Positions 48,102-61,707 of a stretch of 64,000 nucleotides of DNA are shown here, piece after piece (positions within the stretch are counted from its first letter, which is position 1; each line of letters starts with the position of its first letter). The DNA is from Pegea sp. RAD2-039 (taxonomy: Eukaryota > Chordata > Thaliacea > Salpida > Salpidae), in assembly GCA_034620365.1 (NCBI GenBank), contig JAQGEQ010000254.1, positions 1-64,000 on the forward strand. The letters run 5' to 3'. Made by a program: the position numbers and the translations under genes. Below the pieces are notes generated by a model that worked only from the letters and a program-made list of their open reading frames with translations, was not told the DNA's origin and searched no databases.

Positions 48102-49301
48102 TGTGTTTAGCAAGAACTATCTGTTTCTATCAAAAAATGTAATTGACTGTATAACAGAATATATTATCATTATAAACCCTATAAATAAAGTAAAAGTTAT
48201 TATTACATTTTTGATAACATTTTTAAATCATTAAAAGTAGAAATTTATTTATTTTTTTTAAACAAAATAGTATTTGAAAACAAAGTTTTAATTTATTTAT
48301 TAAAAAAAAACATTAAATGAGTTATTAGTAAAATTATACAGACTAAATAGAATATCAAATAATAAAAGTTAAGTAAACATTAAATAAATAAAAATAATAT
48401 AAACAAAAGAATTATTTTTCAAACAAAAACAACAAATATAAAATATATAAATAAATAATATAGTTATTTTAGAAATCGTCAACAGTTGATTTTTATTATT
48501 TAGATGTAAAACATTTATAGCAAACTACAAGGTTATTTAAAATATAAAAACGTCATTTTTCAAAAAACCCAAAATAAAAAAGTTTTCAAAGTCAATGAAG
48601 TTCAAATCTAAAGTAACCGAAATAAATTCTAATATTTTACATATAATCTAATCTTTTTAGTTTATACTTATTTAAAAGAAGTAAGAATACAAAAAAATTA
48701 AATACTTAATATAATATTGAAGGTTAAAAGTGATATTTCTATACAACTGCCACTAAAACTATTTTTCACGAATTTATTTCAAATTAGAAAAACGTTAAGA
48801 GAAATTTGAAAGATTTTGGAATTTTTGTTTACTTTTTTGGAGTATTATTATAAGGATTATACATATAACAATCTTGCAAATTCACATAAAACATATTTTT
48901 TATTCATTTTTGACTTAAATTTGATTTATTTTTCTTTTATAACAATTCGCCAAATTTTATTTTAATTGAAAATTAATCTTTTATTCAATTATAAAAAATA
49001 GAATTTTGAAGACAATTTTGGTAATCAGTGATATTTTGTAATTAAAAACTTTATTGTGATTAGAAAGTTTTTGCAAAAATTTACTCTCAAGTAAAGTTTA
49101 ATAGTTTTTAAAGGTTTTGTGAACCTCATTGGTAAATAGAATCTTCAGGAAAATTTAATTCAAAATATTTTCCAATTTGAAATGAAGTAAATTACTATCA
49201 GGAAAATTATTAAGATATAAAATTATATAATTTTTAGAAAAAGTTTTTTTCTTAAAGTACACAATGTACATTTAAGCAAGCAAAGGCTTTGACACCTACA
49301 C

Positions 49302-49451
49302 CGGATGGATGACAAACAACTCCTAAATGATCTGTTGCATGAGAAAGGCCGTCAATGTCTCCGTTTTAAAGATACTTGCATTCGCGATAAGAAATCGCTC
49401 AACATCAATACCAGCAATTGGGAAGATATTGAAGTGGATTGCTCCAAATGA
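49302..49451 (+). mobile_element. LINE reverse-transcriptase C-terminal fragment
   Basis: Open run RMDDKQLLNDLLHEKGRQC, then LRFKDTCIRDKKSLNINTSN and W, ending in TGA. It matches the conserved LINE tail pattern R-M-D-x-R/K-L ... L-R-F-K-D-x-C-x-R-D-x-K-x-L ... W. Only this tail is preserved. Confidence 0.75.
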
Positions 49452-50439
49452 CGCTTTCTACTTCACAAACAACTGAAAGAGAGAGAGAAGAAAAATCAAC
49501 TTTAAAGAAAAGAACGAAACCGTAAAGACTTTTTCTTATTCATTTCATTGTGTTTAGCTCCTCTGCAATTCACTGCTTTGCTTTATTTTCAGTTCCATCA
49601 CTCAAAAAGTCATTCTCTTTAAGAAGCAGATCTCTATGATTATACAAATCATTTATATTGTCAGAAAATGACTTCTGCATCTAGCAGTAATAGCTTGAAT
49701 ATTTATGCATAAATTATAAGAAGGAAATATTAGGACTATTTCTCAAAAATAACTTAACAGTTTTTATGCAATTTAAGTTTCTAACTGTAAATATAATGAC
49801 TCAATGAAAATTGTGGTTTTTCATTTGCAACACAATAACATTTGTTGCTTGAAAAATACAATTTCGGTCGAAGCAACTTTGTTGCAATAAGATAGTTTTC
49901 GGGAAATAAAATTTTTTAAATCTGTTTTCATCAAATTAGAACTCGTCGGGTATACGGTTGTTACATAAGATAATGAAAGTAAATTGGTAACACATCTAGT
50001 ATTTAAAATTCTATAACATTAGTACAATACTGATAAAAAAGTATATTTAAACTATCGTATTCTCGTGAGAAAGGTCAGAAAACTTTTGATGAATTTATTT
50101 TTATATAACAAAAATACTTTTTATTCACTGAACATCAAAACTAAAAAAGGTTGTTTATAATTTTTAGAATTTTAAGGACTCTAAGAGATATATTTCAAAC
50201 AAATGAAGATCTTTTAATACTTTGGTTTAAAAAATGCTTTTTAAAGTCGTTTTTCATCAATTATTTGAAAATATTTTATAAGAAGCTAAATACTTTCTAA
50301 ATTGTAAAAAGTTGAAGGAAACAAAAAGATAAATTACAAACGTAGCAGAAGTTCATTTTATTATAAATATAAATCCTCAAATTCAAATTCAAAAATATTT
50401 ATTATGTAGCTTTATTGACTATTTTAGTAAAATATATTA

Positions 50440-50935
50440 TTAGAAATGTTTATTTATTTCAATAAATGCGAAGGAGAGCACCTTAAGAGAGCACCTCTCG
50501 CTAACACACATTCTCACAAATAACATCTATTTAGCCAGAAATATAGAAAGTAAAAGATGTAACACATGGTATTTCGATAGCACTCAAAGCATATACCAGT
50601 GAACAATTACATGGAATGTTAATAATATAAGAAAGAGAAAAAAAAACACAGTTTAGAAATGGCAATGTTGGCTATATTATGACGGTTCAACTTCTGCTTG
50701 AACAACGCGAGTGATTCTGACATGACAATGTCTGATGGCAGCTGATTCCATGTATTAGTTGTACGGTATGAGAAAAAATTTGCTCTGACCAATGTACTAG
50801 GTGATATAGGCTTATTAAGGTGTAATGTGTGTCGTCTGAGCTGATATAACTTGAAGGAAGGACTAATAGAAAAGAAATCATGAAACTGAATGTCAATTAA
50901 ACTGTGGATAATTTTAAAAATAAGAGTTAAGTCGT
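50440..50935 (-). mobile_element. LINE 3' end with 3' UTR
   Basis: On the minus strand 50,790-50,660 reads NTWNQLPSDIVMSESLALFK, then QKLNRHNIANIA, the C-terminal W-N-x-L-P pattern of LINE polyproteins. It is followed by a 3' UTR (GTTAGCGAGAGGTGCTCTC) and an AATAAA-rich tail. The UTR is shared with 60,235-60,330. Confidence 0.82.
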
Positions 50936-53484
50936 ATTTAGTCCGTCGGATTTCAAAGTTTAGTTTCTTATTTTAGATACTTATTTAATTTTGTGAGATT
51001 CTGATTCAATAAAATTATATTTTATACCAAATTCTTATTTTTAATGGTCAAGTTATAAAAGTACATTACTCAGCAGTCGATATTGTTTCATTTGGAGTAT
51101 TTCATCATGGCATTATATTTATAGATGTTCAAAACTATTTCAATAATATTTAAAATGTTAAAAATTGTTTTAAAACACTTAGAAATGACAAAAAAACTTT
51201 TTTTGACAGCTTGTCAAATAGAAAGCTCTATTTGTTGATATAGGAAACTTTAGTCTGACAAAGAATAAAACAAAATATATAACCTTGCTCACATCAGTTT
51301 GGATTTTTTAAAAGTTATTTAAATTATCAAGATCAGTTTGTATTAAAAGTTAAATAAATTCAAATAAAATTTTATCAAAAAGCAAACTTTGAAAAAAACA
51401 TTTCTTTTTAATAGTAAATTTTACTGGACTGATATAATACTTTTTGTGTGATATATTAATATCATAGAAGCTTTTTTTAGCTTTTTATTTTTAGTTTAAA
51501 CTTAATAGAGAAATACAATTCGAGATTCATAATTATTTGTAATTTCAGCAGAATAAGTTCAATCAATTTCGATTTTATAAATTTTCAACTGACTCAACTA
51601 CGATGTAGAAGATTAAAAGATAATCTATTATACTCGAATATCCTCTTGTTGTCGAAGGTAGCAGCTACGCACCTATCAGTCGCAGAAAACTTCTTCCTCC
51701 AAGGCAAATAGTTATTCTGACCTATTACTGCTTAGAGAGAAATAAAAGCTATGATAGAAAATCGAGATGGTAAACCAATATTCCATTAACTCCCCGAGGT
51801 TTTCAACATAATGTTTGAATTACTATCACTAGTTAAAATGTAAATATAAAACCGATAGATTTAAAGATTATGAAAATTATATTTGTTGAAACCTTTAAGT
51901 AATAAATATTCATTTCTGAATAAATAGTTTTTAAAATGAAAATAAAAGTTGATTTATTGAAAGTCTTAATTTAAATTAATAGAACTTTAAAACTATTAAA
52001 GATAACTTCAATCACCTCCAAAAGAGTTGAAAAAGATCGCTTTAAAGTAAAAAATATCTTCAAGTCTCCTAATGCTGCAATAAATTCGTTAACTTTAACG
52101 AAAGAGTTTGGAAATAATTGAAATTTTTAAAGTGATTTAAAGATATTTGTTTAATATAATTAAAAATCTACGATCATAAAACTTAATTAATTAAAACTTA
52201 ATGATTTTATGAATCCATTTTAATAAAACTCAGTTAAAAGACTGTTTAAAAAATTTACTTTCAGACTTATTTTCTTGAATATATATAATTGGCTAGCATT
52301 GAAAGATACAAACTTAAACAAATGTTGTGTAGTTAATTATTTAATTATAAATTGTGGTTGTAATAAAATAAGAAATATATTTAGTATTTTTGTTTAGAAC
52401 TTATTTAATCAAAAGCAAGCATAAACAACAATAGAAAATTTTTTATAAATGTAGAATGTTGTAACTTTTGCTATTTATCTAAAAAAAAGATCAAAAGGAA
52501 AGGTGGAATAAAAAATAACTAATACAAGAATGCAGTTGCTAACATTTTTTTAAACAAGTAAAACCATTTAACTTATAAGAACACGTGACTTAAATCTATC
52601 AGTTTGTATGGCTTCAATGATTTTTATTTGATATCTTAAAATCACTTCAAAGAGAGTTGTGATGTTAGAATTCTGATGAGGACTTTTACTATGAATAATT
52701 AAACTCTTTGAAATGACGTCATTCTTTTGAAAGTGAAGACATTTGAGAAGATTGAGTTGAAATTTATTTGAAGTTAAAAAAAAGAAATGATTTTTTTCCT
52801 TTTGAAATACCTCTTTGTGATTGAGAATTCTTAAATTATGTCTTAATCTTTCAATATTTCACGATATTGACCTTTTCTCCTTAATAATCTTGAAGTTATT
52901 TATTTCAGATTGAATTTTGATATGCTCAAATACCAACTACATTCTTTTAATATATATCATTTTATTGAAAGCATAAATCAAAAAATATCAGTAATTACGA
53001 AATTTCATCTTTGGAGATACGTTTTTCTTCAATTTACAGACACAATATAAACAACATAAATGAAATTACAACAATTTAAAGAACTTGGTCATTAACATCG
53101 TTTTAAAGATTATCAAATTTTTATCGTATTAAGAAAACATAAAAAATTTTTACAAAGTTATTTACAAATTTAATTCATAGAAAAGTTTTATCTTTACCGG
53201 CTAATATACAGCTTCAAATGGTTTTAGTAAATCTTTATTTTGAAGCAAACCTCCTAAATAAATTTATGAAGTTTTAAGTAGATCCTGTAATCTATTGGTC
53301 ATTGTGTTCAAAAAACATTATGTCCTGTAAAAGAAAACTTGATTAAACAAACTTTCAAACGGTTACCATAGAAAAAAAAAACGAAAAGGAGTTGTTATAC
53401 TTTAAGTCTAAAAATTTGTGGGTAAAAAGATAAACAAAAAGCTTTTTTTGCGCAACAAATAATTTTATTGATAAAAATCGGTAA

Positions 53485-56226
53485 CTATGAGAACGAAACG
53501 CGCGAGGAAACGTAGTAAATAATTGAGAAACTCACTATGAGGAAAGTAGCTCCGAGAAGTACTCCCTTCATCTTGACTTCGAGATCTTTTGGAACTGCAA
53601 AAAAAGTTTATTTTTATAAGATGAAAGCGAGAAGCTGACTAGTCACGTGACTAACAACTTACAGGTAACTGAGAAGTTAGTAGCATCAGTAAAAAGCTCT
53701 TTTGTAAGTCCCGACCACTGCTTCGTGATTTTTCCAACTGGTACACCTCCAGTACTTCCTTTCGAATAGATTTCGAATGGGAAGTCACATGTACAGCAAG
53801 GTCCAGGACAAACGCAACAGGGTCCTTTGATTTCAAAGATAGAGTTGCCAGTCGCATCCCGAATATCGTAATATGGGACCCAACACGATTTGCTTAAAAT
53901 CAACACAATGTCAAATTAAAAGGAAAAGAATCACTTCATGCTTTATTGATTCTCAATTTATCTCAAACAGATTCTTGTTTAAAAAAATGACTCATGAAAA
54001 GGTTCAGTGGAAAAATTCAATTTTTGAAAGTTTTTTAGAAGTGAGCTCAAAATGTGTCTTACGATTGATGAATGCTGCCAATAGGATTTCCTGGAGGAGC
54101 TTCTACAGTGATGTTAAAAGAACAACATTCTTGATCAGCACACCAGCAACATCCTCCACAACATTTGAAGGGGCGAACGACTCTCATAACCTCCTAAAAT
54201 ACAAAAGTTTTTAGAATCTTCAAGAAAAATGAAACCCAATTTTCAAATTTATATATTTATTAATATTAGACTTTTAAATCTTTCAAAAGAAGAAGTTGTT
54301 TGATGATCTCTTAAAATGATCAATAAAAACGAAACTCAAAATAATTTTAGTTGTCATGATAAGTAAATTTAACATTATATCAGTTTATACGTCACAAGCT
54401 CGCGGTCTTTTATTGCAAGTTAATCATATATTAAAGTCATTAAACACAAAATGAAAACCTGAAGCTATGATAAATGATCAGTGGCTGATGGCTTCAGAAA
54501 AGTAATAAAAAACGCAATCATAAATAACAGCTGTATAACGATTTTTACTATTTTTAAATAAAATGATTAAAATGTCATTTTTTCGTCATTAAAATTGTAA
54601 AACTGACATTCACAATTCTTTGAAAATTTTAAAAATTCATTACCTTGCCTGTGTTGTCAACAATATGCATCATAAAGCCTCTGTCTGGTCCACAACAGAT
54701 TCTCATACAGAACTCAGATTCTAAATTTATTTAATTTCTCAATTACTACCTGAAAGTATTCGAAGTTTAAAACTTTTATAAATACCTTCATAAGCATATA
54801 AACATTGTTGGCCAACACTATTCTTGATTACAAACTTGTTCTTTGTTTCTATTCCAGTCAAAGCTGCAAACGAAATAATATGAGATCAAACGTGAAGTTA
54901 ACTAAAAAATCTGCGGTATTTTTGAATCCAATAAAAATAGGTTTTAAAAATGTCAATTATTTTGCAAATGCTTAGATATCTCCTTCTAAGATAAACAAAA
55001 TACTGATGGGGGTTAAAGTCAACTGATAAGTTTGTTACATAGGAAGATAAGAATCAGACTTCTTGTGAGTTTTGCTCAAATGAGATTCGTTATTTGATCA
55101 ATTTAGAACATAATTGTAAGTATTATGAGACTCACTTGTCTGAATTATGTGCTTTTAAGATCAAAGTTAACAAATTTAGTTTTAAATTGGATTTGTAATA
55201 AATAGAGTCATGTTAAACACTTAAAAGTTTCATTTGAAAAAAAAACTTTCAAATTTTCTTTCAAGTAGTTCAAGGAAAAAATAAAACTTTTTGGGTTTTT
55301 TGAGAAAAAATTCATCTTTTAATTAAAAACAAACCTTCAAAAAGTTCGACCTTTTGGTGAACTAGCAATTGGTCCAATAAAGTCAAGTATTCAAGACCAG
55401 GAGGACAGCCTGGTATTGTAGCTGGTATAGGCATCCATTGGCCCTTTTCAGGTTGTCCTGGAACAACTCCTTGTACAGGGCCGCCAGGCTGGAAATAAAA
55501 AAAGTCATCTTTTTAGATAATAAAAAATTAATGAATGAGTCAGCATACTATACTGTTAAATATTGATCTGTTTTTTTTTTAATTTAACATTTACGATCAT
55601 AAAAAGGGTTTAAAACTGTTGAATAGTATTTTATTTGTTTTGAAAAAGCTTTTAATTCCTCTAAAATTCAAATTTTTTGTTTATCTGTTTGTAATTTCAG
55701 GTTCAGTTTCTGAAAAATTTGTTTAAAAAACTCAACAATTTGATGCCAAAAACGTGAATCAATCTATAAGCTGAAAATAATTTAAGTTTAGCGAGGCACA
55801 AAAGGTCACGTGGTTAATAATTTTCAGCAGCCTCAAGCCAAAAAAAGTTTTTTTTTTTCATAGATTATTAGAAATGTCTTTGAAATGAGCCAAGTCAATA
55901 AATATCTCTATCAGTCGAAAAATTTTTTCAATTTCTCCATGCTTGAATTAGCTTAAGCTATTTAGTTGCCAGTAACTGGTTATGAAATCTATCAACTGGT
56001 ATAGCAGAACTTAAACTTGAAGTTTTTAAATTTATTGATGAAGTTACATTTTAGTAGTTTCTTGTCAGTGTTACAACTTCCGTTTGCTAGCTTCAAATTG
56101 AATTCTATATGAAGTTAGCTGTAGAATTGGATTAAATATCTTTGAGGTTTTCGAAGTACAAAAATTAAAATCGGGAACTGTAAAATGAAAAATACTTACA
56201 ACGATTGCCGGTTGTGGTGCTTGCAT
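53485..56226 (-). CDS. Phospholipid scramblase (PLSCR family), 268 aa
   Basis: Ca2+-responsive membrane protein family linked to lipid transbilayer movement. Exons: 56226-56200, 55488-55335, 54863-54786, 54720-54644, 54193-54063, 53892-53663, 53594-53485; 268 codons plus TAG. Order of features: short Pro/Gly/Gln-rich N-terminus; [20 protein letters not shown] (family start motif); [29 protein letters not shown]; a cysteine cluster [14 protein letters not shown] (palmitoylation-type region in the family); [48 protein letters not shown]; the Ca2+-binding-type segment [12 protein letters not shown]; and a C-terminal membrane helix [19 protein letters not shown]. The long proline-rich tail of PLSCR1 is largely absent. 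Which human paralog (1-5) it matches best cannot be decided by eye. Confidence 0.93.
53643..53650. promoter_or_regulatory. TCACGTGA palindrome in scramblase intron 6
   Basis: Starts 13 bases into the 68-bp intron on the gene strand, within GTTAGTCACGTGA (identical 13-mer at the CCDC51 intron 3 donor). Confidence 0.35.
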
Positions 56227-58945
56227 TATTGAGTATTTAATGAAAGTTTTTTAGAACTGAAAAAAAAACAAAAACTATGGTTAATAACAAATCAACTTTG
56301 ATTATTAATAAAAATATAAAAAAAAGGCTGAACTTTCATCTGCTGTTTATTTGTTATAAAAGTTTAAATCTGTTTAGAAATTAAGAAACAACAATAAAAA
56401 CCGAACAAATGCCCGAACCATTCAATTGTGTTTGTGATGTACTACTTTTTAAAATGAGAGAAAAGAAGAAGGTAAAAGCTTAATGCTTAGCGTATTTGTG
56501 TCATGACGCGCTTTCCTGTCTTATTGGCTAGAGTTTTACAACAATTTCATTCAAGTTTTACAAAATGCTTTCTAACTAGATATTGTTATGTTTGAAAGTT
56601 ACATATTTTGCCAGTCACAAAAATAACAATTGTATTTCAAATAAAAAGTCATATTTACAGTTTCTATTCATAATTTGCTAAATGAATTTGTCAAACTGAA
56701 CTTTTTGTTTAATTGAACAATAAACATTTTCTAAAGAAGTGTGTTTTGAAAAAAAGAAGGAATAATTTAAATTTAACAAAAATATATTTTAATATCTTTA
56801 TCGTCCTAAAAGTGTTCTTTATTTTTTAACCATAAAAAATATTTTAAAAAAGATTAATTTAAGTTGCAAGAACTTTAAGCTTAAGAGTTGAAGAAACATT
56901 AAACTTTCTAATAATAAAAACTTTCTGTAATAACAGCTATAGATTTTTACAATAGCATTTTTGGCGTCAATCATGAATGCATTTCAGCATATATTTACAG
57001 CTTCTAGATATTTCAACATTCTTAATCTTTACCAGTTTCAATTTCAAACAAATATGATGAAACAAAATATTAAAAAATGACGTTTATATTAGATTAGGAA
57101 AAAAATCCAGCAGTTATCGTTTTACCTAATTCAAAATATTCACTTTAAAATCATCTAAAAGATAAATAAAGTTTTCTAAAACTATTAGATATAAAACTTA
57201 ATAGCAATCATTATTATCAAGTATTAAACTAATTTATTTTTAAAATAAACGATATTTTGTTGGACAACAAATTCTCTACCTTGGTCACAGAGACCTTTTT
57301 ATATGACCTAAAAATATTATGATGAAACAAATTTCCAATAAGTTAACATACCAATTTCTTCCAAAAACTAGAGAAAAGGTCTAAATGCCAGTTTTAGTAA
57401 ATACAAAAGAAATGTTTTTTTTCGAACAATTAAACGAGTCTGAATGTAAATTTACTTTATTCTATACTCACATAATTTCAAAAGTTTTTAAAGAAACTTT
57501 AACACAAAATGAGATTTGTAAATTAGCAAACTTTAAAACCTTTTTGTATGATGTAATGTTTTTGTAATATAAATTTGTAATGACTTGTTCAGACGTTTAA
57601 AGGTATGATGTATTAGTGACAACTTATATTCTAAGTTTTCTAGAATTTGTAAATATCAAAAAGTTCTTAGCAATATTAATTACTAATGTGAACCCGTCTT
57701 TTTTACAACCGTTCTGATAGGTTTTTCTAGTTATATCTTTCGCTATGAGCTTTATAAGATATTTGTTTCTTTTTGTTCAATCAATAAATCAAAAATCTTG
57801 AAAATTTTATTTCTGTTAAATTGATTTGGCAATTCTTTTAGTAAAATTCTTTTTGCTTAAAATAACTTTTAAAACTAATTGATTTTAAGATGAAAAAAAT
57901 TATGATTTAATAAATTAGTCATTTAGTTTGTTATTAGGGAATGCTATTTTACGTTCGCAAAAAAACAGTTACTCATGCTTAAAAAATTTTTCAATTGAAT
58001 TTTACAAATTTTTTAACTGAGTAAAATAGTTTAAAGTATATAAACGAGATCTTCAAATTATTTTTATTTAATTTATTCTCTAAATGTTAAATTATATTTT
58101 TTTATTTCCGGCCAAAATGAACTTTTATAGTAAACTATGTTAATACCAAAAAAGTTTTATCCAAATTAAATTGAAAACTTTATAATTAAAAAACGGCTTA
58201 ATTGTTATTTCATTATCATTAAAAAATAGATTTTAGTAAGTGTGAAGAAAGAATAGAAAATTAAATTAATAATATTTTTGTTTGTTATGATTTTTTTATT
58301 ATAAAAATTGAATCTTTTAAAATTCAAAATAACTAAATATTTCAAAGACATTTATTAAAAACATATACATTTCTTATTATAGTGATCTGCTTTAGTTTAA
58401 CTGATAATATTTTTAAATAAAACTAAGTTTTACTGAAAATATTTTCTTATTTCTTCTTAACTTTTGCTTGTCATTAGTTCTTAAATTTGTCAGACTGATT
58501 AAAAATTAAAACGTCTTTTGTGTATAAATATGATTAAACAAAAAATTCTTAGTAATACATTATGAGTAAAGAAGTTAATAGCAAAAATAAATTGAATATT
58601 TTATGCAAATAGAGAATTGTTTGAAAAATTATGATGACTTTTATTGTTTCAAACTTTTATAATTATTATTATATCTCTAAAAACTTAATTTATTTATGAC
58701 GCTTTTGATAACATCTATAATGTAATAATTAGTCAAAATAATAATCGCAAGTTTACATTTTATCATAATTATTATTTGTTATATGATTACATATGTGCCA
58801 AAATAAAAACAAGTTTATATTTTAGTAATTTATTTGTTTACATGTCAATTACTATGACAACTACATCAAATGTTATTTTATGTATGTGGAAACACTGTTA
58901 GATTTTTTGTACTGTCATCAGTTACCGGAAAGTATTTACTAAAAA
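56227..58945. other. Intergenic, no supported gene
   Basis: AT-rich 2.7 kb between the scramblase start and a plus-strand ORF on the other side. A 60-codon ORF at 57,385-57,567 begins with ATG but has no other support. Confidence 0.6.
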
Positions 58946-59569
58946 ATGATTTATCCAGTAAAACCAAATTTGATGAAATATAAAGCCAGTTGTCTTTCCA
59001 ATAAGCTACTTAAAAATAAAATTAAGAAATCGACCCTTAAAAACAATTTTCATCAAGAAAACACTTTTGCTAATGTGGACAAGGTAATTGTGAGACAAAA
59101 TACAAGGTCACTGGAGAGCTTTAATTCAAAAAGACAGACACAAGCTGATGTTTGTATGAACTATAGCAAGAAGGATCTTAAGTTTTCATCTACAGGCAGT
59201 TTTTCAAAAAGTGAGAAAATAAAGTCTTGTAAAAATAAAATAAAAACTCCATTCCATAAAGAAGAAATAAATTCTACATCTAATATAATTTCGATGAAAA
59301 TCAAACCTTGTGATAAAAGTCAAAGATCACGGAAAAATTCTTTGAATAAACCAACAAATAAATCTAAACCGCTTCTTCAACCAAAAACCTTATACAACTG
59401 CCGTAAACTATTAGCCAGAAAAAATCGTATATCACCCTCAACTCGAACTATCTTGCCTAAAACTCGGAAAAATTCAATTTGGAAACGATTTGGAGAAGAA
59501 TTTTTAAAGTGTTTTTCTAATGAAAGATATTTCGTGTTCGATGAATTTATAATTCATTTGAATTTTTGA
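58946..59569 (+). CDS. Lysine-rich protein of unknown function, 207 aa, single exon
   Basis: Not recognised. ATG follows AAAAA and opens 207 codons ending in TGA, by far the longest unexplained ORF in the AT-rich part of the window. The product is strongly basic (many Lys, Arg, Ser, Asn) with six scattered cysteines. The middle is probably disordered, with KPTNKSKPLLQPKTL, while the end is more hydrophobic (FGEEFLKCFSNERYFVFDEF). There is no signal peptide or membrane segment. A basic nuclear or cytoskeletal protein would fit but is a guess. AATAAA-like sequences follow the stop (near 59,620). Codon content differs from random AT-rich sequence, which supports coding. Confidence 0.5.
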   Translation: MIYPVKPNLMKYKASCLSNKLLKNKIKKSTLKNNFHQENTFANVDKVIVRQNTRSLESFNSKRQTQADVCMNYSKKDLKFSSTGSFSKSEKIKSCKNKIKTPFHKEEINSTSNIISMKIKPCDKSQRSRKNSLNKPTNKSKPLLQPKTLYNCRKLLARKNRISPSTRTILPKTRKNSIWKRFGEEFLKCFSNERYFVFDEFIIHLNF

Positions 59570-61707
59570 ATAATTAAAATTAGAAAATAATATTTTGCAT
59601 TTCTAATTCGTTTAATATTTAAATAAACTCAATTTACTTGCACTATTTTAATTCTACTGCATCAATGCTTCTGGCTACTTACTTGTCTACTTAAGTTGTT
59701 TGAACAGCATTTTTTATCCTTCACTTTTTTTAAGCTTTTATTTTTTTGACAAATAAAAATCACATTTAAATTTTATCCCTAATAAAACGAATTATTTTTT
59801 TTTTATGATTCCATAATTAAATTTTCAAAAAATAACTGGTGACAATTTAACCGTAAAATTATTTACAACTTTTTAAGTTACAAAAATGGAAATTGACGAT
59901 ATTTTTTTGACAATTAAACCAAAAGTCAGTTTAAAAATTATATATAAAAGTTTAAAAGTTTAGAAAATGGAGCCACAGTTGTATGATATAAATATCGAAA
60001 CCAACCCGATATACAAATCTGAAGATAACAGATAGAAACTTATTTAAAAACTTCAACAGATTTTGTTTTATAAAAAAAAGTGTCGAACAAAAAGAAGCAA
60101 AACAAAATTTTCCGAAAAGTATCAACAAATATTTCTGTTCAACTTAGAAACAAGAAAAATGAAATAAGTAATATTTATTAAATATAATAGTAAATAAATA
60201 AATTTAAAATCTATTTAAACAAAAGAAAGAGAAAGAACAAAGAAATTATTTGTGAGAAAGTGTGTTAGCGAGAGGTGTTCTCTTCAGGTACCCTCCTTCC
60301 CATTTATTGTAATAAATAAATAATTATGATAATTATAAGTATAGTTATGGTTGTTAATATTCTATTTTTCTGATTAAAAGCTGTTTATAAAATACTGTTA
60401 AACTTAAAAAGCTTATGAATAAACTAAGCACTACCCCTAAAATACTATGTTGGTCTAAAACCGCTTACTGATGCTTCAAACAAAACATGGACCTGTTTTT
60501 GCTACCCAAAAACTTATAAATATTAAAGCACCTTAAGCTCGAGCTCAACTAATAGTAAAGTTTTAATAACTGATGAGCATTTCAACTACAATCAAAGAAG
60601 AAACTATGATGGTAAGTAGTCTAAATTATAAAAGATATTACACATATTTTTGGTACTTGGATTTTATGTCAGAAAAGTTTGCTAACCAAGGTAATAAATT
60701 GACGAAACCGTCATTAAACGAAATTTATTCAAAGTTTTTGAGCAAATACAAAAAAACCTTTTATTAAATCTGGAAATATTTTCTATATTTTATCTATATA
60801 AAAAGTGATATATTTTTGTTCAGAAATTATTGGATGAGTTATTTTCTACTTAAATATAAATTTTAAAATTCAAAATAGATTTAAACTTAAAATTAAAATC
60901 AATCATTAATCTTGTATCTTATGATATAGTTTTTAGTAAATTGTTGTAACAACTCAAATAAAAGTATTATTAAACTTAATATATGCAGATAATTTTTCAG
61001 AAAATTATTATAAAACCCCCTAATACAAAACTATCCACCCTTTATCAAGTTGACGTGCATATTTACTTTTAGTAAAACGATATAAATGAGTATTAGATTT
61101 AGTTTCTTAGATTAAAACGGGATTTATTTGTTTTGAGATTTGTTTTACTTAAATTATTTATAAATTTTTTTATTTGCAACGTTAATTATGGTTTGATTTT
61201 CATTTATATACGTTGGAAATTGATATTTAAAATCATTTTAAATGAATTTTGTAAAATAAATGAAATTTTAAAAGATTTTTAACTTAAAAACTTTCGAAAA
61301 ACTCCATTTTGCAATTAATGATTGCATTTTTGAGTAGTATAAATGACAATAAAAAATTCATTAATTTTCTTATAATCATCAAAATAAATGTTAAAAATCA
61401 ATTATAGTTAGTAAAAAAAATTTTAAACTTAATTATGATGTTTTTTTAAATATTTTCAACTCATTTTATTTTCGTTTTTTTATTTTTGACCTTGAACTTT
61501 TAATTAATCTTTCTAATTTGGCATAACTTATATTTGCTACTATTTGCTACTTATTGCAAATTTAAATGTTTTATTAGTAATTCTAATAGGCTTATTATAC
61601 TTTAATTTTACTAATTTATAATTTTGTATTTTTTATAGGTGCTTTCTGATATAAGTTGATTATTTATAGTTATCTTTATAAATTATCTTTATTGAAATCC
61701 AAACAAC
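59570..61707. other. Intergenic with a LINE 3' tail, no supported gene
   Basis: AT-rich. A short LINE 3' UTR at 60,235-60,330 is the only recognised element. A 64-codon ATG-started ORF (60,573-60,767) lacks support. Confidence 0.6.
60235..60330 (+). mobile_element. LINE 3' tail, related to 50,440-50,550
   Basis: Shares GTTAGCGAGAGGTG and the flanking TTATTTGTGAGAA and CCTTC.CATTTATTG blocks with the 3' UTR of the minus-strand LINE at 50.5 kb, and ends in AATAAATAAATAA. No coding part remains. Confidence 0.75.

Larger units (their letters stand above)
48102..53484. other. Gene desert between CCDC51 and scramblase, with LINE remnants
   Basis: About 5.4 kb of mostly AT-rich DNA. Two LINE pieces are listed separately (49,302-49,451 and 50,440-50,935). 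A GC-richer patch at about 51,630-51,740 has a short open frame on the minus strand (LPWRKKFSATDRCVAATF) that I could not identify. Single TGACGTCA (52,714) and CACGTG (52,583) words occur near 52.6 kb. No gene model is supported. Confidence 0.6.

Noticed and set aside
57385..57567. 60-codon ORF beginning with ATG
   Set aside because: Short, with no similarity and no splice or conservation support.
60573..60767. 64-codon ORF beginning with ATG
   Set aside because: Short and unsupported; it could be a chance ORF in AT-rich DNA.
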